Shown one piece after another: positions 9,701 through 18,713 of a stretch of DNA of 64,000 nucleotides. Below the pieces are notes generated by a model. It saw only the letters and a program-made list of their open reading frames with translations, did not search any database and was not told where the DNA came from. The stretch is from positions 1-64,000 of the forward strand of contig CANIWM010000006.1 in the NCBI GenBank assembly GCA_947471505.1, written 5' to 3'. The DNA comes from Chthoniobacteraceae bacterium (lineage in GTDB: Bacteria; Verrucomicrobiota; Verrucomicrobiia; Chthoniobacterales; Chthoniobacteraceae). Numbering within the stretch: position 1 is the first letter of the stretch; each line of letters begins with the position of its first letter. Made by a program: the position numbers and the translations under genes.

Positions 9701-12700
9701 CGGCCAGACGCAGGCGACCGTGAACGTCACACCCATCGCCGACAGCCTCATCGAAGGGCTGGAAACGGTGACACTCACGATCAGCACGAGCGCAGCCTAC
9801 CCTTACATCCGGGCGTCAAGCAGCGCGGACTACGCGGGCACGGTGAACCTCGTGGACGCGCAGACGCCCATCGTCTCCATCGTCGCCAGCGATGCGGCAG
9901 CGGCGGAGGCGGGGAATGATCCCGGCATCTTCGTCATCACCCGCACGGGCTCGACGACGGGCGCGCTCCTCGTACAGCTCGGGCTCACGGGCAGCGCGCT
10001 GCAAGGCGTGGACTACGCGACCATTCCCGCGCAAGTCACCATCCCGGCGGGCAGCGATTTTACTACCGTAGTCGTCACGCCGATTGATGATGGAATCGGC
10101 GAGCCTGCGCAGACCGTCCGCCTTTATCTCCGCGCCGCGAGCGCCTACACCATCGGCGCGGCGGGCGACGCCACGGTGACGATTACGGATAATGCGGACG
10201 TGCCTTATGTGACCGTAAGCACGACGAGTTCGGCGAAGGAATCGGGGACGAGCGGCTCGTTCAAAATCACCACGCAGGGCACGGGCAGCGGGAACATCAC
10301 ATTGAACTACACGCTCTCCGGCACGGCGGTAAATGGGACGGACTACACGACGCTGCCCGGCACTTTGAGCATCGCGAAAAATTCGACGACCAGCATCTCC
10401 GTCGTGCCCATCCAGGATACGGAAAGCGAAGGCTACGAGAGCGTCACGCTCACGCTCACGCCCAACGCAGCTTACGGGCTGGCGATTGATAGCTCGGCGA
10501 CGCTCAACATCGAGGACGACGAAGTACCGCAAGTGAACGTCTCCACGACGGACGACACCTTTTCCGAAAACGACGGAAACACCGCGCTGTTTTTCGTCTC
10601 GCGCACCGGCTCTACGACTGCGGTGCTGACGGTGAATTACACGATGTCCGGCACCGCCACGAGCGGGGCGGACTACACAGCGCCCAGCGGCACCGTGACG
10701 ATCCCTGCCGCCGCCGCCGGAGCTTACGTGAACATCGCCATCCTCGGCGACTCGCTGCTCGAAGGCACGGAGACCATCACGCTGAACGTCACGCCCGAAG
10801 CCACGTTCAGCGCGGGCATCGGGTCCGCGACCTACTCCCTCGACGATGCGGAGACGCTCACGCTCGGGTTGCGCTATAATCCGAACACGCCGACAGTCTC
10901 GGAGGGTGTGGGGCTGGCAACGGCGACTATCACACTCAGCGGCGTCTCTGCGAATACGGTGACGGTGCAGACGATAGTGAATGGCGGCACTGCACTCGGC
11001 GGCGGGCTTGACTACGCTTACCTCGGCGAGGTGGTGGAGTTTGCGCCGGGCGAGACGAGTAAAGTGATCAATATCCCCATCACCGACGACACACTGCCGG
11101 AGGGAAATGAGACCATTATCCTCAATCTGGACAACCCCACGAACGCACGCCTCAGCAACACCGCCTCCAATACGGTCCTCACGCTCACCATCACCGATAA
11201 TGACGCCACTCCCGCTGCAACTGTCGGCTTTACCAGCACGACGGGCACGGGCTCGGAGGCTATCGGAGTCGCACCGATCTACGTGACGCTGAGCGGCGCG
11301 CAAGCGGGCGTGGTGACGGTGGATTACGCGGTGACGGGCGGCACGGCGACGGCGGCGGACCACACGATTGTGGCAGGGACGCTGACCTTTGCGGCGGGCG
11401 AAACGGCGAAGCTTCTGCCGAACAGCATCGTGGACGATGGCAACCAGGAGACGAACGAGACGATCATCCTGACGCTCTCCAATCCCACGGGAATCGTGCT
11501 CAGCGCAAACGCGACGCACACGTTCACCATCACCGACAACGATGCGATGACGCTCACGATTGCGGCGACGACTGCGAGCGCGTCGGAGCCCACGACAGAC
11601 GGGCTTTTTACCATCACGAGGACAGGAGCTATCGCCAGTGCAGCGACGGTGAATCTGGTTGTCACCGGCACCGCGACCGCAGGTGCGGACTACGTCGCGA
11701 TCCCTGTCACAGCCACTCTGGCAGCGGGTTCGGCGACGACGACGATTCCTGTGAGCGTGCTCGATGATGCGACGGGCGAGGGAAATGAAACGGTGATCGT
11801 GACGTTGGCGGCGGGCGGTTATTCCATCGGGACACCGAGCGCCGCGACGGTGACGATTACCGACGATGAACCCACGGTGAGCATCGGAGCGAGCGATGCT
11901 TCGGCTGCGGAACTTGGCACGGACCCCGGCACGATTACGATCACGCGGACGGGCAGCACAGCGGCCAGCCTCACGCTCGATGCGACGATTTCCGGCACGG
12001 CCAGCGCGCCGGATGATTACGCGGCGCTTGCGCTGCCGCTCACGATTCCTGCGGGCAGCGCATCGCTCACGCTCACCGTGGCTCCGGTGGACGACATTGC
12101 GCCGGAGGGCAGCGAGACGGTCATCGTCACGCTGAACGTCGCGGTGGGCTATCTCATCAGCGGCCCTGCGACTGCGACCGTGACGATTCTCGACGATGAT
12201 GTGAACGCGCCGCCGACGGTGACGGTGAGCAGCCCGACCATTGGCACCGTCACGCTGCCTGCGGGCGTCGGGATGATTTTGGAGGCCACGGTATCCGACG
12301 ACGGGAAGCCCATCGGCGGCTCGCTCACAAAGACGTGGAGCAAAGTCAGCGGACCGGGCACTGTGACGTTTGGCGACGCCGCGCAGCCGACTACGACCGC
12401 CCTTTTCAGCGCAGCGGGAACCTACGTCATCCGCCTCGCTGCAAACGACGGCGCGCTGGCGACCAATGCGGATATCAACGTCACAGTCCTGCAAGCCGAC
12501 CAGACATGGACTGGCTCGAACATCGCCTCTGCGACGCCTGCTGGCAGCTACTCGGAGACCGATGGGACGTTCACCGTGCTCGGCGGCGGCGCGAATATCA
12601 CCGGCTCGGCGGACACGTTCTATTTCGTGCAGCATCAGCTCGTCGGGAACTGCGATTTCCGCGCACGAGTGGTGAGCATGACGGGCGGCGGCAGCTCGGC

Positions 12701-14354
12701 GAAAGCAGGCGTGATGATCCGGCAGACGACCGCTGGCGATTCACGCGGCGCATATATGTCTTCGTATGGCACCGGCTCGACCTCGCATTCATGGCGGACT
12801 CGCGCGACGGATGGCGCGAGCTGGGCTACAAGCAGCGTGACAGGCACGCCGTCCCTTCCGCGCTGGGTTCGCGTCGTGCGCAGCGGCAGTAGTTACACCG
12901 GTTTTGTTTCGGCGGACGGCACGACATGGACCGCCGTCGGCACTGCGGGGACCGTGAATATGACGGAGCCGATGCTCATCGGCCTCGCCGTGACATCCAA
13001 TAGCACGACCGCGCTGACGACCGCCGTTTTCGATAACGTGAGCATTTTACAGACGGGTAACATCGCACCGTTCGTGAGCGCAGGCGTGGACGGATCGACG
13101 GTCCTCCCGCAGCCCGCCGCGCTCGGCGGAAGCGCGAGCGACGACGGCGCTTTCACGACGCACTGGGAAAAGCGCAGCGGCCCAGGAACCGTGATATTTG
13201 CGGACCTAGCGGCGGCGACGACGACGGCGGAGTTCAGCGCGCCGGGCAGCTATGTGCTGCGGCTCATCGCCGACGATGCACAGGTGAAGACGTTCGACGA
13301 AGTGACCATCACCACAAGCGTGCCGGAGGTGAACATCACTGCAAACGCGCCCACCGCCACGGAGGCAAACGGCGGCGTGGCAGCTTACACGATCACGCGC
13401 ACGGGATCGGGTGACTCCACGATGGCGGTGCAATTTACCGTCGGCGGAACTGCCAGCGCGGCGGACTACACGAGCGCGACGCTCGGCAACGGCGGGCTCT
13501 CCATCCCCATCGGGTCCACGATCGCCGTGGTGAGCGCGGCGATAGTAAAAGACGCGATCATCGAGGGCGCGGAGACGCTCTCCGTCACGCTCAACTCCGC
13601 CAGCGCCTACACGCTCGGCGTAAACCCCACGGCCAACGTGAGTATCCTGGATGCGCCCGTTCTTTCCATCGCCGCGACCGACCCGACCGCCACCGAGCTA
13701 GGGCTCACGACGGGCCTTTTCACCGTCACCCGAAGCGGCCCGACAGCCAGCGCACTTGCGTTCTCCGCCAGCGCCAGCGGTACCGCCAGCTTGGGCGCTG
13801 ACTATGCAGATTTCGGCACGGCGTTCACCATCCCCGCCGGGCAATCTTCGCTCGCGATCACTCTCTCCCCGCTCGCCGATACGCTCGCAGAAGGAAGCGA
13901 GACGGCGACCCTCACACTCATCGAGAGCGGCGACTTCGCCGTCGGCGGTGCATCTGCGGGAATCACCATCGCAGACCTCCCCGCAGACGATTGGCGGATG
14001 GGGAAATTTGGGGCTGGCGCTGGCAATCCAGCCATCTCCGGCGACCTCGCAGACCCCGACGGCGACGGCATCGTGAACCTCCTAGAATACGCCTTCGCAC
14101 AAGAGCCGCTGACGTATGAACCCGCCCCGGCACTGAGCCTGAGCAGCGGCGAACTCACACTCACCTACCGCCGCAACCTGCTCGCCCCCGACCTCACTTA
14201 CCTCGTGCAAAAAAGCACCGACATCTCCGCCTGGCAGCCCGCATTTCCGACAGAAGAAATCCTCTCCGACGACGGAAGCGTGCAGGTGATACGGGCGCAC
14301 GTATCCGTCGGCACAGACGTCGCAACCTTCCTCCGAATCCGTGTGACGAAGTAG
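6738..14354 (+). CDS. Giant secreted metalloprotease-like protein with about 11 Calx-beta repeats
   Basis: A 2538-aa exported protein. The GTG start is followed by a hydrophobic leader (RTIFVLLCLVLVIALFP). A propeptide-like region leads to an M6-like (immune inhibitor A) catalytic domain at about 300-630. Its zinc motif is HEYGHNFGLWH from H447, fitting HExxHxxGxxH. Then come a PKD domain (~640-725), a CarboxypepD_reg-like domain (~729-800), nine Calx-beta repeats (~811-1824), a PKD-like domain, a DUF1349-like beta-sandwich (~1923-2105), another PKD-like domain, two more Calx-beta repeats (~2197 and ~2309), and a C-terminal domain with DPDGDGIVNLLEYAF common at the end of verrucomicrobial exported proteins. 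Calx-beta repeats usually bind Ca and mediate adhesion. A TATAAT at 6724-6729 is only 8 nt from the GTG, suggesting a near-leaderless message or a different promoter. The substrate is unknown. Confidence 0.88.
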   Translation: MNSFRTRTIFVLLCLVLVIALFPRGEKVTLPLPVAPMELAPEPARPVRVAEVPGNSAVDAFAKWTERFLAAEMEERRALLDQGITLASARRTELKALIAHNPREALARAVPPVVRQQLPRAVVERLEERVNEAAFFGVLGALPGAGSEVGPAIRRQVRTDDGANYRAFVFGRRSTQQTTDRASIVGIAVDDFLAVDESPLRVVAAGEIPNHPNNLTQRRRVTTRDDAGFSAGRELREQGAAKPLVDVCPISGIASPLPESNAPISAEQPVIEAEGQVQFLCSGGHVHAYRNMLVAREGANGGPAKPSNLPTATQSTGYKSHLLMRVAFPEVRKESLSEKEGYQLGKDVEDWFVDSSYGKLSFITTVTPLLILPRTEAWYKDVDTSGSSYEVLTDARIAAKAAGFDPANFDFDTVIFTGSPGSFGGQAYVGGKGCWLKSGTGIGVACHEYGHNFGLWHANSWNTSGASIIGSGTHVEYGDSFDTMGSASAGDLQFNACHKNLLGWMPDSVVHTVKSSGTYRIYQMDQPRQDPALRYAIKVRKDTDRDYWVDLRQKSFSSNRWVAGGVFLHWSPWVASEGGSHLLDTTPGSPDDKTDAPIVIGRTFSDTETGVHITPVAKNATTPTSFDVVVNVGTFSANQAPTLAISADQLAVATSAVVTFTATAADLDGDALSYWWDFGDKNFATTNTAITTKSWTTAGDYAVRCVVSDMKGGTASQTLVVRVGSPTVFSVSGTITLAGQPMANVRVHNGLTSTSYKGSFTNSDGTFVIPGLTAGTYTIGAAAYGYTFSGVSKTVGPSATGVDFTATETPRLSITAVTPTVAEGANGTLRISRTGATTSALTVNVANPLGFAIKGSDFTLTPDFGFADPYYTLTIAAGQADLNVTFAATADSAQEGPENVTFELLPTSGYVITSSTATISVTDDDTTKPLVRLITQDADASEAGDAGQFIVERFGTTAAALSVTVALTGTATNGTDYTSIPTTVTIPAGQTQATVNVTPIADSLIEGLETVTLTISTSAAYPYIRASSSADYAGTVNLVDAQTPIVSIVASDAAAAEAGNDPGIFVITRTGSTTGALLVQLGLTGSALQGVDYATIPAQVTIPAGSDFTTVVVTPIDDGIGEPAQTVRLYLRAASAYTIGAAGDATVTITDNADVPYVTVSTTSSAKESGTSGSFKITTQGTGSGNITLNYTLSGTAVNGTDYTTLPGTLSIAKNSTTSISVVPIQDTESEGYESVTLTLTPNAAYGLAIDSSATLNIEDDEVPQVNVSTTDDTFSENDGNTALFFVSRTGSTTAVLTVNYTMSGTATSGADYTAPSGTVTIPAAAAGAYVNIAILGDSLLEGTETITLNVTPEATFSAGIGSATYSLDDAETLTLGLRYNPNTPTVSEGVGLATATITLSGVSANTVTVQTIVNGGTALGGGLDYAYLGEVVEFAPGETSKVINIPITDDTLPEGNETIILNLDNPTNARLSNTASNTVLTLTITDNDATPAATVGFTSTTGTGSEAIGVAPIYVTLSGAQAGVVTVDYAVTGGTATAADHTIVAGTLTFAAGETAKLLPNSIVDDGNQETNETIILTLSNPTGIVLSANATHTFTITDNDAMTLTIAATTASASEPTTDGLFTITRTGAIASAATVNLVVTGTATAGADYVAIPVTATLAAGSATTTIPVSVLDDATGEGNETVIVTLAAGGYSIGTPSAATVTITDDEPTVSIGASDASAAELGTDPGTITITRTGSTAASLTLDATISGTASAPDDYAALALPLTIPAGSASLTLTVAPVDDIAPEGSETVIVTLNVAVGYLISGPATATVTILDDDVNAPPTVTVSSPTIGTVTLPAGVGMILEATVSDDGKPIGGSLTKTWSKVSGPGTVTFGDAAQPTTTALFSAAGTYVIRLAANDGALATNADINVTVLQADQTWTGSNIASATPAGSYSETDGTFTVLGGGANITGSADTFYFVQHQLVGNCDFRARVVSMTGGGSSAKAGVMIRQTTAGDSRGAYMSSYGTGSTSHSWRTRATDGASWATSSVTGTPSLPRWVRVVRSGSSYTGFVSADGTTWTAVGTAGTVNMTEPMLIGLAVTSNSTTALTTAVFDNVSILQTGNIAPFVSAGVDGSTVLPQPAALGGSASDDGAFTTHWEKRSGPGTVIFADLAAATTTAEFSAPGSYVLRLIADDAQVKTFDEVTITTSVPEVNITANAPTATEANGGVAAYTITRTGSGDSTMAVQFTVGGTASAADYTSATLGNGGLSIPIGSTIAVVSAAIVKDAIIEGAETLSVTLNSASAYTLGVNPTANVSILDAPVLSIAATDPTATELGLTTGLFTVTRSGPTASALAFSASASGTASLGADYADFGTAFTIPAGQSSLAITLSPLADTLAEGSETATLTLIESGDFAVGGASAGITIADLPADDWRMGKFGAGAGNPAISGDLADPDGDGIVNLLEYAFAQEPLTYEPAPALSLSSGELTLTYRRNLLAPDLTYLVQKSTDISAWQPAFPTEEILSDDGSVQVIRAHVSVGTDVATFLRIRVTK

Positions 14355-14357
14355 CCG

Positions 14358-15121
<764 letters not shown>

Positions 15122-15125
<4 letters not shown>

Positions 15126-15880
15126 CCGAAAATTCCGTTTACGTAGTCGCTGGTGCGTTGGTCCTTCGGGTTGGAGCCGAAGAGTTGTTCGGTGGGACCG
15201 AGCTCGATGATTTCGCCGTTCCACAGGAACATGGTCCGCGCGGCGAGGCGGCGGGCTTGCTGAACGAGATTGGTGACGAGGATAATCGTCATGTCTTTCT
15301 TGAGCTCCTTGAGCACGTCTTCGATGCGCATCGTGGTGACGGGGTCAATGGCGATGCTGAATTCATCGAGGCATAAAATCTCGGGGCTGTGTGACAGCGC
15401 GCGCGCGATGGTGAGGCGCTGCTGTTGTCCGCCGCTCAGTTTGGTGCCGAGGCTGTCGAGACGGTCTTTTACTTCGTCCCAAAGCGCGGCTTGCGTGAGG
15501 CATTTTTCGACGAGCACATCGAGCTCGCCTTTGTTGTTCATGCCGGCGGCGCGCGGCGCAAATGCGACGTTTTCCCAGATGGTGAGCGGGAGTCCGACGG
15601 GCAGAGGTGCGACCATTCCGATGCGGCGGCGCAGGCCATAGACGTCGCTCATTTTTGCGGTGTCTTCGCCATCAACGCGGATGGTGCCGCTCATTTTCAC
15701 ATCGCTGGTAAACTCGATCGTGCGGTTGATGCAGCGGAGCAGCGAGGTCTTTCCAGACTGTGCGGGCCCGATGATTCCGAGAATCTCGTTTGGCTCGATG
15801 TGGAAGTTGATTCCGTGGATGACTTCCTTTGCGCCGTAGCTGAGGCGCAGGTTTTCGACTTGGACTTTTGGATTTACCAT
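15122..15880 (-). CDS. pstB: Phosphate ABC transporter ATPase, copy B (intact LSGGQ, no Q-loop Gln or switch His)
   Basis: A 252-aa PstB paralogue. Walker A is GPAQSGKT (38-45), the signature LSGGQQQRL (148-156) is perfect and Walker B is LCLDE (169-173). The Q-loop, normally MVFQ, reads MVAP with P92 in place of Gln. The switch His, normally VTHN, reads VTNL with N204. The D-loop SALD is IAID. Its own ATP pocket should therefore hydrolyse poorly, yet it can supply a normal signature to its partner. It overlaps pstA by 7 nt and copy A by 4 nt, so both ATPases should be made at similar levels. The start at 15880 is supported by family alignment. Confidence 0.93.
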
Positions 15881-16785
15881 TTTTTGCGGCCGCGCAGCCA
15901 GGAGCGGAAGATGATTGCGGTGAGGTTGACGAACAACACGAGCCCGAGGAGGACTGTGGCGATGGCGAACGGCAGCGCGTGCGGCGCGTTCGTCACCTGC
16001 GTTGTAACGGTGAACAGGTGCATCGAGAGCGCCATGCACTGGTCATTCAGCCCGTAGGCGAATAGATTGCCCTCCTCGATTCTGCGGTAAAACACAGCGC
16101 CGGTGAACATGATCGGTGCTGTCTCGCCGGCGGTGCGGCTGACTTGCAAAATGACACCGGTGAGGATGCCGCTGACGGAGTTTGGCAGGACGATGCGCCA
16201 GATTGTCTGCCACTTGGTCGCGCCAACATTCCAGCACGCTTCGCGGAACTGGCGCGGCACGGAGGCGAGCGCTTCCTTGGTTGAGGCGATGATGACTGGC
16301 ATCGTCATAATCGCCAGTGTGAGCGCTGCGGCGATGATGCTTCGGCCCATTCCGGCGAAGAGCACAAATGCGCCGAGTCCGAAAAGCGCGTGAACGATGC
16401 TGGGCACGCCGGCGAGGTTCACGACTGCGAGATTTACGACACGGTTGAACCAATTGTCTTTCGCGTATTCGTTGAGATACACGGCGGCGAGAACGCCGAT
16501 GGGCGCGCTGATGCAGAGCGAGACGATGACGAGCCAGAAGGTGCCGAGGAGCGCGCTCCAGATGCCGCCTTTGCGCATTCCGCCGATGGGGTTTGTCGTG
16601 AGAAATTCCCAGTTGATAAGCGAGACGCCCTCTTTGATGAGGTAGCCGACGATAAGGAAAAGCGGGATGACGATGCACGCCACCATGAGGGCGAAAATGC
16701 CGCGGGCGATTTTCTCGGAGCGCTGCTTCTTTCGCGTGAAGGCGGTTTCGCCAAACTGGGATACGGGTTGTTCCGGAGCGTGCAT
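15874..16785 (-). CDS. pstA: Phosphate ABC transporter permease PstA
   Basis: A 303-aa inner-membrane permease with a short cytoplasmic N-terminus, a first membrane span (IFALMVACIVIPLFLIVGYL), a periplasmic loop containing FLTTNPIGGMRKGGIW, then five further spans. The ABC permease coupling loop lies around REACWNVGATKWQTIWRIVLP. With PstC it forms the channel through which PstS delivers phosphate. It is two nt downstream of pstC and overlaps pstB copy B by 7 nt. Confidence 0.95.
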   Translation of the reverse strand: MHAPEQPVSQFGETAFTRKKQRSEKIARGIFALMVACIVIPLFLIVGYLIKEGVSLINWEFLTTNPIGGMRKGGIWSALLGTFWLVIVSLCISAPIGVLAAVYLNEYAKDNWFNRVVNLAVVNLAGVPSIVHALFGLGAFVLFAGMGRSIIAAALTLAIMTMPVIIASTKEALASVPRQFREACWNVGATKWQTIWRIVLPNSVSGILTGVILQVSRTAGETAPIMFTGAVFYRRIEEGNLFAYGLNDQCMALSMHLFTVTTQVTNAPHALPFAIATVLLGLVLFVNLTAIIFRSWLRGRKKW

Positions 16786-16787
16786 GG

Positions 16788-17687
16788 TTACTTGTTCTTG
16801 ATGCCTTTCACGACAAGGTCGGCAACGAGGTTGACGATGAACGTGATGGTGAAAAGCAGGATGCCGATGAGGAAAAGGACGCTGTAGTGCGGCGAATGTT
16901 CGGGCGCCTCGCCGAGTTCGGCGGCGATGGTGGCGGTGAGTGTGCGGACACTGTCGAAGACGCTGTGAGGCACATTGACCGCGTGCCCGGTGGCCATGAG
17001 GACGGCCATCGTTTCACCAACTGCGCGTCCGACTCCGAGCAGGATTGCGGCGAGCAGTCCGTTTTTTGCAGCGGGTAGAAGCACGCGCCAGATCATCTGC
17101 CAGCGGGTCGCGCCGAGGGCCACTGCGGCTTCGCGGTAGCTGTCGGGCACGGCCTTCAGTGCATCTTCGCCGATGCTGACCATGACCGGAATACTCATCA
17201 GCGCGAGGAGGATTGCGGCATTCAGCACGCAAAGTCCGACTTGCACGCCGAAGAATTTTTGGATGAGCGGGTTCATCACCGTGAGGCCGATGAATCCCCA
17301 CACGATGCTGGGAATCGCAGCGAGCAACTCGATGACAATCTTCAATCCCTCACGCGTCTTCCCGGTGGAAAATTCCGAGACAAAAATTGCCGCCCCGAGA
17401 CCAAACGGAACCGCGATAAGCATCGCGACGCCGGTAACACTGAGCGTTCCAGCGATGAGCGCAAACGTGCCGTAGCGCACATTGCTCATCGAAGTGGGAT
17501 ACCACTCATTGGTCGTGAGGAATTTCCAAAGGCTGAACTTTTCGTTGCCAAAAATCGGCCACGCTTCGCGGAAGACGAAGTAGAAGATCGCGAACACGAA
17601 AATGATCGCGCTCATCCCGGAAAGCCGGATGAGCAGCTCGATCACTTTCTCGCCGTAGATGCTGAATTTTGAACGCGAATTGGTCAT
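16788..17687 (-). CDS. pstC: Phosphate ABC transporter permease PstC
   Basis: A 299-aa permease of the Pst system. Visible are a first membrane span (SAIIFVFAIFYFVFREAWP), the periplasmic loop FLTTNEWYPTS also found in PstA, the MLIAVPFGLGAAIFVSEF region, and the coupling segment REAAVALGATRWQMIWRVLLPAAKNG. Its length matches PstC. It lies 67 bp after pstS with a strong hairpin between them, so pstC-A-B-B may be expressed below pstS. Confidence 0.95.
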   Translation of the reverse strand: MTNSRSKFSIYGEKVIELLIRLSGMSAIIFVFAIFYFVFREAWPIFGNEKFSLWKFLTTNEWYPTSMSNVRYGTFALIAGTLSVTGVAMLIAVPFGLGAAIFVSEFSTGKTREGLKIVIELLAAIPSIVWGFIGLTVMNPLIQKFFGVQVGLCVLNAAILLALMSIPVMVSIGEDALKAVPDSYREAAVALGATRWQMIWRVLLPAAKNGLLAAILLGVGRAVGETMAVLMATGHAVNVPHSVFDSVRTLTATIAAELGEAPEHSPHYSVLFLIGILLFTITFIVNLVADLVVKGIKNK

Positions 17688-17701
17688 GCCTTTGGGAGAA
17701 A

Positions 17702-17735
17702 GGGCGGACGGCGTTTGGATATACGCCGTCCGCCC
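17702..17735 (-). terminator. Intercistronic hairpin between pstS and pstC
   Basis: GGGCGGACGGCG (17702-17713) and CGCCGTCCGCCC (17724-17735) form a perfect 12-bp stem with a 10-nt loop. It starts about 20 nt after the pstS stop on the transcribed strand. The T-run after it is poor. It probably acts as a partial terminator or 3'-end stabiliser that keeps pstS mRNA above the permease genes, as commonly seen for ABC binding-protein genes. Confidence 0.65.
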
Positions 17736-17754
17736 GTGATTGGATTACGGTCGG

Positions 17755-18669
17755 TTATTTGTCTTTAGGCGCGAACTCGGGAAGTGGGACGTAGCCACTC
17801 TCGATAACGAGCTTCTGTCCCGGCGCAGACACGATCCATTTCAGATACGCATCGACCTCAGGCTTTGCGCCCGGCGGGACATACATGAACATTGGGCGGG
17901 CGATGGGGTATGTCTTATCAAGCGTGGTTTTAATGGTTGGCTCAATGCTTGGGTCGCCGGTTTTCTTGGCGACTTTAATGACTTTCACTTTGTCCGTGCG
18001 GTAGCCGATGCCGCTGTAACCGATGGAACTGACAGTCGTGCCAACAAGGTCCACGACTTCTTTCGAGCCGTTCATGTCGCGCGAGCCTGCTTTGAAGTCG
18101 TTCTTTTTGCCGACGACTGCTTCGCGGAAATAGTGGTAAGTGCCAGAGCTGTTCTGACGGCTCACGCGGTTGATTTCGTCCTGCCCAGCAGGCATCGTAA
18201 CGCCGATGTCGCTCCACTTGTTGATCTTGCCGCCTTCTTTATAAATCTCGCTGAGCTGCTCCACGGAGATTTCCGTGATCGGATTGCTCGGGTGGACGTA
18301 AATGGCGAGCGCGTCGTAGCCGACGAGGTGCTCGGTCGGGTGCTTGCCGCCGTATTTCGCGGTGGCCTTCTCTTCTTCTTCTTTTTCGAGTTGGCGCGAG
18401 CTGTTGGCGATGTCGCAGGTGCCGTTGATGAGTGCCGCGACACCGATACCGCTGCCGCCACCAGCGACTTCTACGGAGACTTTCGGGTCCACGTCGTGGT
18501 ATTTCTCGGCCCAGGCTTGGGCGAGATTCACCATCGTGTCGGAGCCGATGTTTTGGATGGAGACGCCGTCTTTCTTGCCGCCGCCGTCAGCGGATTTTTT
18601 GCCGCAGCCAGTCAGCATGAGGCTGGTTGCTGCAAACGTTGCGATGCTCAGTGTGAGGATTCGTTTCAT
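17755..18669 (-). CDS. pstS: Phosphate-binding lipoprotein PstS
   Basis: A 304-aa substrate-binding protein that captures phosphate outside the inner membrane. The N-terminus MKRILTLSIATFAATSLMLT precedes a lipobox Cys at 22 (LTGC), so it is a lipoprotein. The phosphate-binding loops are recognisable: IGSDTMVNLAQAW, EVAGGGSGIGVAALING, SRQNSSGTYHYFREAV and GTTVSSIGYSGIGY. The start at 18669 is chosen because signal peptide and lipobox follow at once; the frame to 18747 has no support. It is 44 bp downstream of the phoU fusion. Confidence 0.96.
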   Translation of the reverse strand: MKRILTLSIATFAATSLMLTGCGKKSADGGGKKDGVSIQNIGSDTMVNLAQAWAEKYHDVDPKVSVEVAGGGSGIGVAALINGTCDIANSSRQLEKEEEEKATAKYGGKHPTEHLVGYDALAIYVHPSNPITEISVEQLSEIYKEGGKINKWSDIGVTMPAGQDEINRVSRQNSSGTYHYFREAVVGKKNDFKAGSRDMNGSKEVVDLVGTTVSSIGYSGIGYRTDKVKVIKVAKKTGDPSIEPTIKTTLDKTYPIARPMFMYVPPGAKPEVDAYLKWIVSAPGQKLVIESGYVPLPEFAPKDK

Positions 18670-18713
18670 TGTGTGTGTGTCTTGGGTTTGTTTTTGTTTT
18701 TTCGTGTAGGAAA

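Noticed and set aside
9816-12635. 939-codon minus-strand frame opposite the Calx-beta repeats
   Set aside because: It is an artefact of repetitive GC-rich codons on the other strand. Composition is Arg/His/Ala-rich with no domain, and the plus-strand Calx-beta repeats are clear.
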